DNA from: Janthinobacterium sp.
GTDB lineage: Bacteria; Pseudomonadota; Gammaproteobacteria; Burkholderiales; Burkholderiaceae_D
Length of the DNA: 23,940 bases
Direction: 5' to 3'
NCBI GenBank assembly: GCA_003482555.1
Contig: DMYQ01000021.1
Span: 19,161 to 43,100, forward strand
Shown here: piece after piece, positions 20,506 through 23,940 of the stretch
How the letters are laid out: each line of letters starts with the position of its first letter
How positions within the stretch are numbered: position 1 is the first letter of the stretch
The notes under the pieces: generated by a model
Seen by the model: only the letters and a program-made list of their open reading frames with translations
The model's database searches: none
Told to the model about the DNA's origin: nothing
Made by a program: the position numbers and the translations under genes

Positions 20506-21339
20506 ATGTCAACTAAATCCTTGATTCGAATTACGCTGCTGTCGGTGGCGGTGATGTGCGGCGCTCCCGTGTACGCGGCGGCGGACGCCAGCATGCATGA
20601 AGTGTATCTGGCGGCGGAAGCGGGCAAGTTCGACGAAGCCCAGGCCATGATGGACAAGGTCTTGCGCGACCATCCGAACAGCGGCAAGGCGCATTTCGTC
20701 GAGGCCGAATTGCTGGCCAAGCAGGGCAAGACCAGTCAGGCGCAGACCGAGCTGGCCACCGCCGAACGTCTGGCACCCGGTTTGCCATTCGCGAAACCGG
20801 CGGCCGTCACGAAACTGCGTCAAGTGCTGTCGACACAGCGGGCGCCGGCCCGCAGCAGTTATGCGGCGCCGGCCGGCTATGCGCGCGCGGCGCAGGCGCC
20901 GGCGGAAGGCGGCTTGCCCTGGGGCTTGCTGCTTGGCGGCCTGGGCCTGGTCGCCTTCATTATTTTCGCGGTGCGCTTCATGGGCAGGCGTAACGCTCCC
21001 GTGTATTCGACCGGCGGCAACGCTGGCTACGGCGGCAACCCGGGCATGCAGCCGTATGGCGGCGCGCAGGGAGGTGGCATGATGGGTGGCGGCGGTGGCA
21101 TGGGTTCCGGCATCATGGGCGGGCTGGCGACCGGCGCCGCGATGGGCGCCGGTATCGTGGCCGGCGAAGCGCTGATGCATCACTTCACCGATGGCAACCG
21201 CAACAACGTCCCCGTCGAACCCCCGCCAAGCAACGACGCGCCGCCCGACAACGATATGGGCGGCAACGATTTCGGCGTGTCCGACAACTCGTCTTGGGAT
21301 GACGGCGGTGGCGGCGGTGGCGGCGACGACTGGAGCTGA
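20506..21339 (+). CDS. exported TPR protein with membrane helix and Gly/Asp-rich tail (277 aa)
   Basis: The start is the ATG at 20506, with AAAGGA at 20491-20496; the in-frame TTG at 20488 lies before that site and is rejected. A signal peptide (residues 1-25) is followed by two tetratricopeptide-type helix pairs (about 30-92; VYLAAEAGKFDEAQAMMDKV, FVEAELLAKQGKTSQAQTEL). After a Pro/Ala linker there is a membrane helix (137-157), a Gly/Met-rich segment (about 168-222) and an acidic tail ending in WDD, seven Gly and DDWS. This suggests a membrane-anchored scaffold with the TPR outside the cytoplasm. Its partner is probably the DUF6600 protein just upstream. No specific function is known to me. 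Confidence 0.88.
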   Translation: MSTKSLIRITLLSVAVMCGAPVYAAADASMHEVYLAAEAGKFDEAQAMMDKVLRDHPNSGKAHFVEAELLAKQGKTSQAQTELATAERLAPGLPFAKPAAVTKLRQVLSTQRAPARSSYAAPAGYARAAQAPAEGGLPWGLLLGGLGLVAFIIFAVRFMGRRNAPVYSTGGNAGYGGNPGMQPYGGAQGGGMMGGGGGMGSGIMGGLATGAAMGAGIVAGEALMHHFTDGNRNNVPVEPPPSNDAPPDNDMGGNDFGVSDNSSWDDGGGGGGGDDWS

Positions 21340-21360
21340 GAGTAACACTGTGGGTAAACA

Positions 21361-21390
21361 ATGACGCCGGCGATTTGCCGGCGTTGTCAT
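21361..21390. terminator. hairpin between convergent genes
   Basis: ATGACGCCGGC (21361-21371), a 5-nt loop and GCCGGCGTTGT (21377-21387) form an 11-bp stem with two G-T pairs. It lies 21 bp after the TPR gene stop and about 80 bp after the end of the convergent dioxygenase gene. There is no long T-run on either side, so it is a weak or bidirectional terminator. Confidence 0.5.
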
Positions 21391-21467
21391 AAGGATGCCG
21401 CGCGTGGCGGCAGCTTGGTGGGCGCGCGCGGCGCAAATCGACTAGCCGACTGGCGCGACGGGCGCGT

Positions 21468-22376
21468 TCAGCCGGCAGAGGTGAACGGGCGCTGGCGCAT
21501 CCATTTGGTGACGATCCATTTTTCGCCGGCGGTCACGGGCGCGGCCGCGTGCAGGGACTGGGGGTCGAGCTGGCCGTCGCTGTTGCAGTATTCGAAGTAC
21601 AGCGCGCCGCCGCGCCTGGGCGTGACGCCGAAGCCGCTTTCCGGGAACAGCGTTTCGCCGCCTTCCGCGACATCGTTCAGGTACATCACAAGGGTGCTGA
21701 CGCGCTGGCCGCTGCGGGCCAGCGAGGCGATATTCGCGCCGTTGCTTGGCATCAGGAAATCGTAGTGGGGTGCGCTCGACGACGCGCCCCGGTAGCGCAC
21801 CACTTGCAAACCCTCGCCATGTTCGATCGGTAAATTCATCAGTTGCGAGACGCGCCTGTCGATGCGCGCCACCAGCGGGTTTTCTTGCGGGCGGAAGAAC
21901 ATGCTGTCGCTGCTGCGACTGGCGCTGGTCAGGTCGAGGCCGCTGAGTGGATCGACGATGGTCGACGGCGCCAGCCGGGGCGCCGCCAGCGCCATCAATT
22001 GCGCGCATTCGTCGGCGTGGAGCACGTCATCGAGCACGGCCAGGCTGGGCGACTCCAGGCGCACGGCGACCCGCACGCTGGCATCGCCGAGCGCGATGGT
22101 ATTGGCCGGCGACAGGCGCGAAGCTTCGCGCCGATAAACGGCCGCCGCAATCTGCTCGGCGTCGATCGCCTCGTCCGGGACGGCGGCGCCAATCGCCCTG
22201 GCGGCCCAGACTGTGTGCGCCAGCGCGGCGGCGACGCCGGCGTCGAAACCCTGCTCGACCATGCCGCGGGCCAGCGGCGCCGGCGGGATGCCCCGGTCTA
22301 TATTGTGCAGCAACCACTGCTTCAGTTGCGGCGGAAGGCCGATGCGCGCGTTCATGCGCTCTGCTTGGCTGTGCAC
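21468..22376 (-). CDS. 2-oxoglutarate/Fe(II) dioxygenase, prolyl 4-hydroxylase alpha-like
   Basis: The iron ligands are His204 and Asp206 (APHYDFLMP) and His276 (SLHAAAPV); Lys286 (GEKWIVTKW) would bind the 2-oxoglutarate carboxylate. SGQRVSTLVMYLNDVAEGGE with TLFPESG is the classic P4Hc core. The N-terminal 100 residues are helical and may bind substrate. Numbering uses the GTG at 22376, 4 bp after the lipoprotein stop; an ATG at 22355 is an alternative start. It probably hydroxylates a prolyl or other residue in a protein; the target is unknown. No signal peptide is seen, so it acts in the cytoplasm. It is the last gene of a likely three-gene minus-strand unit. Confidence 0.92.
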   Translation of the reverse strand: MHSQAERMNARIGLPPQLKQWLLHNIDRGIPPAPLARGMVEQGFDAGVAAALAHTVWAARAIGAAVPDEAIDAEQIAAAVYRREASRLSPANTIALGDASVRVAVRLESPSLAVLDDVLHADECAQLMALAAPRLAPSTIVDPLSGLDLTSASRSSDSMFFRPQENPLVARIDRRVSQLMNLPIEHGEGLQVVRYRGASSSAPHYDFLMPSNGANIASLARSGQRVSTLVMYLNDVAEGGETLFPESGFGVTPRRGGALYFEYCNSDGQLDPQSLHAAAPVTAGEKWIVTKWMRQRPFTSAG

Positions 22377-22380
22377 GCCA

Positions 22381-23022
22381 TCACAGATCCTGCGCTTGCC
22401 AGCCGGTGCCGGTCAGTACAAACGGCTCCTTCAGTTGCATCACGCCGGCGCCGCGTATCAGGCTGTCGACGACGGGAAAGACGCGGCGCACGTCGGCGTC
22501 GCTCGTCCACGGCGCGGGCGCCACCTTGTACGTGTAAGTGACGACGACGGCGGCCGCGCCCTTGTTCTGAGCGGTTGGCGTTTCCCATCCAATCACCTTG
22601 TCCAGACTCAGCTTGAGCGCGCACAGATCGTGTCCCGCCGCCGCGTAGGGATTGTTGGGCGCTTGCGCGTGCGCTTCGCGCGCCAGGTAAAAACGCTTGC
22701 CGCTGTCGGTGAGCTGGTAGCGGCGCACTTGCAGGGTGGACGGGTTGCCCGCCTCGTCGCTGTGCTCGACGGTGGCGGCGCTGGAAGCGACCAGCCCGAG
22801 CTTTTCCAGCACGGGCATTTGCAGGGCATTGCGCGAACCGCCGCTACCCTCGGCCGGCGTGACGTCGATGGGCCAGGAGTTTTTCGCCAGGCACAGGTCG
22901 CCGCGCTTGGCCAGGTAAGTGTTCATGCCCTTGCTGAAATTGGCCAGATTGGCTTGTTGTTCGCTGCCGCAGGCGGCCAGCAGGAGCAGGGTGGCGGCGC
23001 AGAGTAGGTTCGGTTTCATCAT
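22381..23022 (-). CDS. predicted lipoprotein (213 aa)
   Basis: The start is taken as the ATG at 23022 (a second ATG follows at 23019; the frame extends to a TTG at 23028). A short hydrophobic leader ends in the lipobox LAAC with the modified cysteine at 18, so the protein should be lipid-anchored in the envelope. The mature part has alternating strands and helices (KGMNTYLAKRGDLCLAKNSW; LQVRRYQLTDSGKRFYL; VVVTYTYKVAPAPW) and two further Cys residues that could form a disulfide. I recognise similar uncharacterised lipoproteins of this size in betaproteobacteria but no named function. It lies between the peroxidase and the dioxygenase genes. Confidence 0.85.
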   Translation of the reverse strand: MMKPNLLCAATLLLLAACGSEQQANLANFSKGMNTYLAKRGDLCLAKNSWPIDVTPAEGSGGSRNALQMPVLEKLGLVASSAATVEHSDEAGNPSTLQVRRYQLTDSGKRFYLAREAHAQAPNNPYAAAGHDLCALKLSLDKVIGWETPTAQNKGAAAVVVTYTYKVAPAPWTSDADVRRVFPVVDSLIRGAGVMQLKEPFVLTGTGWQAQDL

Positions 23023-23075
23023 CTTCAATCAAGTAAAAAGGTCAAGCCCGGTCGGGCGGAGGCGGATTGTCCGTC

Positions 23076-23940
23076 TCAGTTGGCGCAGGCGCCGGAGGTC
23101 GGCGCGGTGGCCTGGTAGCCGTCCGTGAGCGTATTCAGAAAGCACAGCAAGTCGCCGATCTGCGCTTCGCTCATGGGCGGCGTAGCGCCCGGCTTGCGTC
23201 CGTCGAGCGGCATCTGGGTATCGATGTTGGCGCGATAAGGGGCCGGCAAGTCATTGTATTTTTGCACGGTACCGCCCGTGTATTGCGTCGTGATCAAGCC
23301 GTAAGTGGGGAAGCCCGCGTCGGGGATGGCCTTGGCGACGCCACCGACGGTCGGATACCACAGCTCCGGCATCGTGTCGCGCGTGTTGTAGAAACGGATG
23401 GTCTGCTCCAGCGTGCGCAGCGCGCCGTTGTGGAAGAAGGCCTTGCGGGTGGCGACGTTGCGCAATCCGGGCGCCTTGAACAGGCCGCAGAACTTGTTCG
23501 CCGCGCCCGCCGTGGCCGGCAAGTGATCCTTGCGGTTTGGGCCGCACAAGCCCATGTCGAAGTAGTCCGGATCCAGGTTGGCGGCGATGGCCGGGTTGCG
23601 CGGCACGCCGATGGCTTCGTAGGAAAAATCGGTGAACAGGCCGGAACTGCCATTCAAGCCGGCGCCCTGGTAATGGCAGGAGGCGCAATTGGCCGTGTTC
23701 GGGTCGGAAAACAGTTTCAGTCCGCGGGCCTCGGCCGGCGTGAAGGCGCCACCGATCTTGTTACCGGCGTACAGGTCGAACTTGCTCGTGTACGGATGGA
23801 AGCTGGGGTCTTCCAGCTGGAACGCTTGCAGCGCCTTCAGGATATTGGCGAAGGCGGCGTCGGGCGCGGCCAGCGCATCCTTGCCGAAGGCTTGCGCGAA
23901 CAGTTCGGTGTACGCGCCCAGGCGCAACTTGGCGACGACA
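23076..23940 (-). CDS. di-heme cytochrome c peroxidase, MauG family (C-terminal part)
   Basis: The frame runs off the right edge; 287 residues are visible, so the N-terminus, signal peptide and first heme site lie outside. One heme c motif, CASCH, is encoded at 23673-23687. The sequence after it follows the family: FTDFSYEAIGVPRNP, DMGLCGPNRKDHLPATAG, KFCGLFKAPGLRNVATRKAF, FHNGALRTLEQTIRFYNTRD. The last block includes the F-x-HNG segment usual in these enzymes. Members reduce peroxide in the periplasm or, like MauG, modify a protein. The two Cys in CGP and FCG are typical of a MauG subgroup. A 53-bp gap separates it from the lipoprotein gene. Confidence 0.92.
   Translation of the reverse strand, partial: VVAKLRLGAYTELFAQAFGKDALAAPDAAFANILKALQAFQLEDPSFHPYTSKFDLYAGNKIGGAFTPAEARGLKLFSDPNTANCASCHYQGAGLNGSSGLFTDFSYEAIGVPRNPAIAANLDPDYFDMGLCGPNRKDHLPATAGAANKFCGLFKAPGLRNVATRKAFFHNGALRTLEQTIRFYNTRDTMPELWYPTVGGVAKAIPDAGFPTYGLITTQYTGGTVQKYNDLPAPYRANIDTQMPLDGRKPGATPPMSEAQIGDLLCFLNTLTDGYQATAPTSGACAN

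Overview
This 23.9 kb window is GC-rich, densely coded bacterial DNA. Protein similarity recalled from memory (N-type ATPase operon, 'translational machinery protein', DUF2239, DUF6600/FecR protein, P4H-type dioxygenase) points to a betaproteobacterium, most likely Oxalobacteraceae (Janthinobacterium/Massilia/Duganella type). No rRNA, tRNA, CRISPR array, phage or insertion sequence was seen.

Layout. 1-1525: the tail of an unidentified plus-strand gene, a small AT-rich minus-strand orphan gene, a 433-bp stretch with no convincing gene, and a small coiled-coil/beta-domain protein closed by a clear intrinsic terminator. 1546-2047: a short intergenic region with one perfect and one near-perfect FNR/ANR box, followed by an eRF1-like 'translational machinery protein'. 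2193-8895: a complete nine-gene N-ATPase operon (atpDCQRBEFAG), a second rotary ATPase distinct from housekeeping F1Fo, with nearly every junction overlapping. 8901-10499: convergent minus-strand alpha/beta hydrolase and DUF2239 genes. 10715-14264: a three-gene periplasmic/membrane FAD dehydrogenase (Tat-exported small subunit, GMC flavoprotein with a four-Cys iron-sulfur motif, triheme cytochrome c). 14278-16325: a divergent AraC regulator and EamA exporter. 16555-17718: two minus-strand genes, one Ser/Ala-rich orphan and one helical hemerythrin-like protein. 18065-21339: a secreted FecR/DUF6600 protein and a TPR/transmembrane/Gly-rich protein, probably one envelope unit. 21468-23940: a minus-strand run of a partial di-heme peroxidase (MauG family), a lipoprotein and a prolyl-4-hydroxylase-like dioxygenase.

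How the parts may work together. Several products handle electrons, oxygen or ion gradients. The oxygen-sensing promoter at 1546-1618 has near-ideal class II FNR geometry and lies just ahead of the ATPase operon, so the eRF1-like protein, and possibly the N-ATPase, may be induced at low oxygen. The FAD dehydrogenase would feed electrons from a periplasmic substrate (sugar, polyol or sugar acid) into the respiratory chain. All regulatory sites were found by eye and none has been tested.
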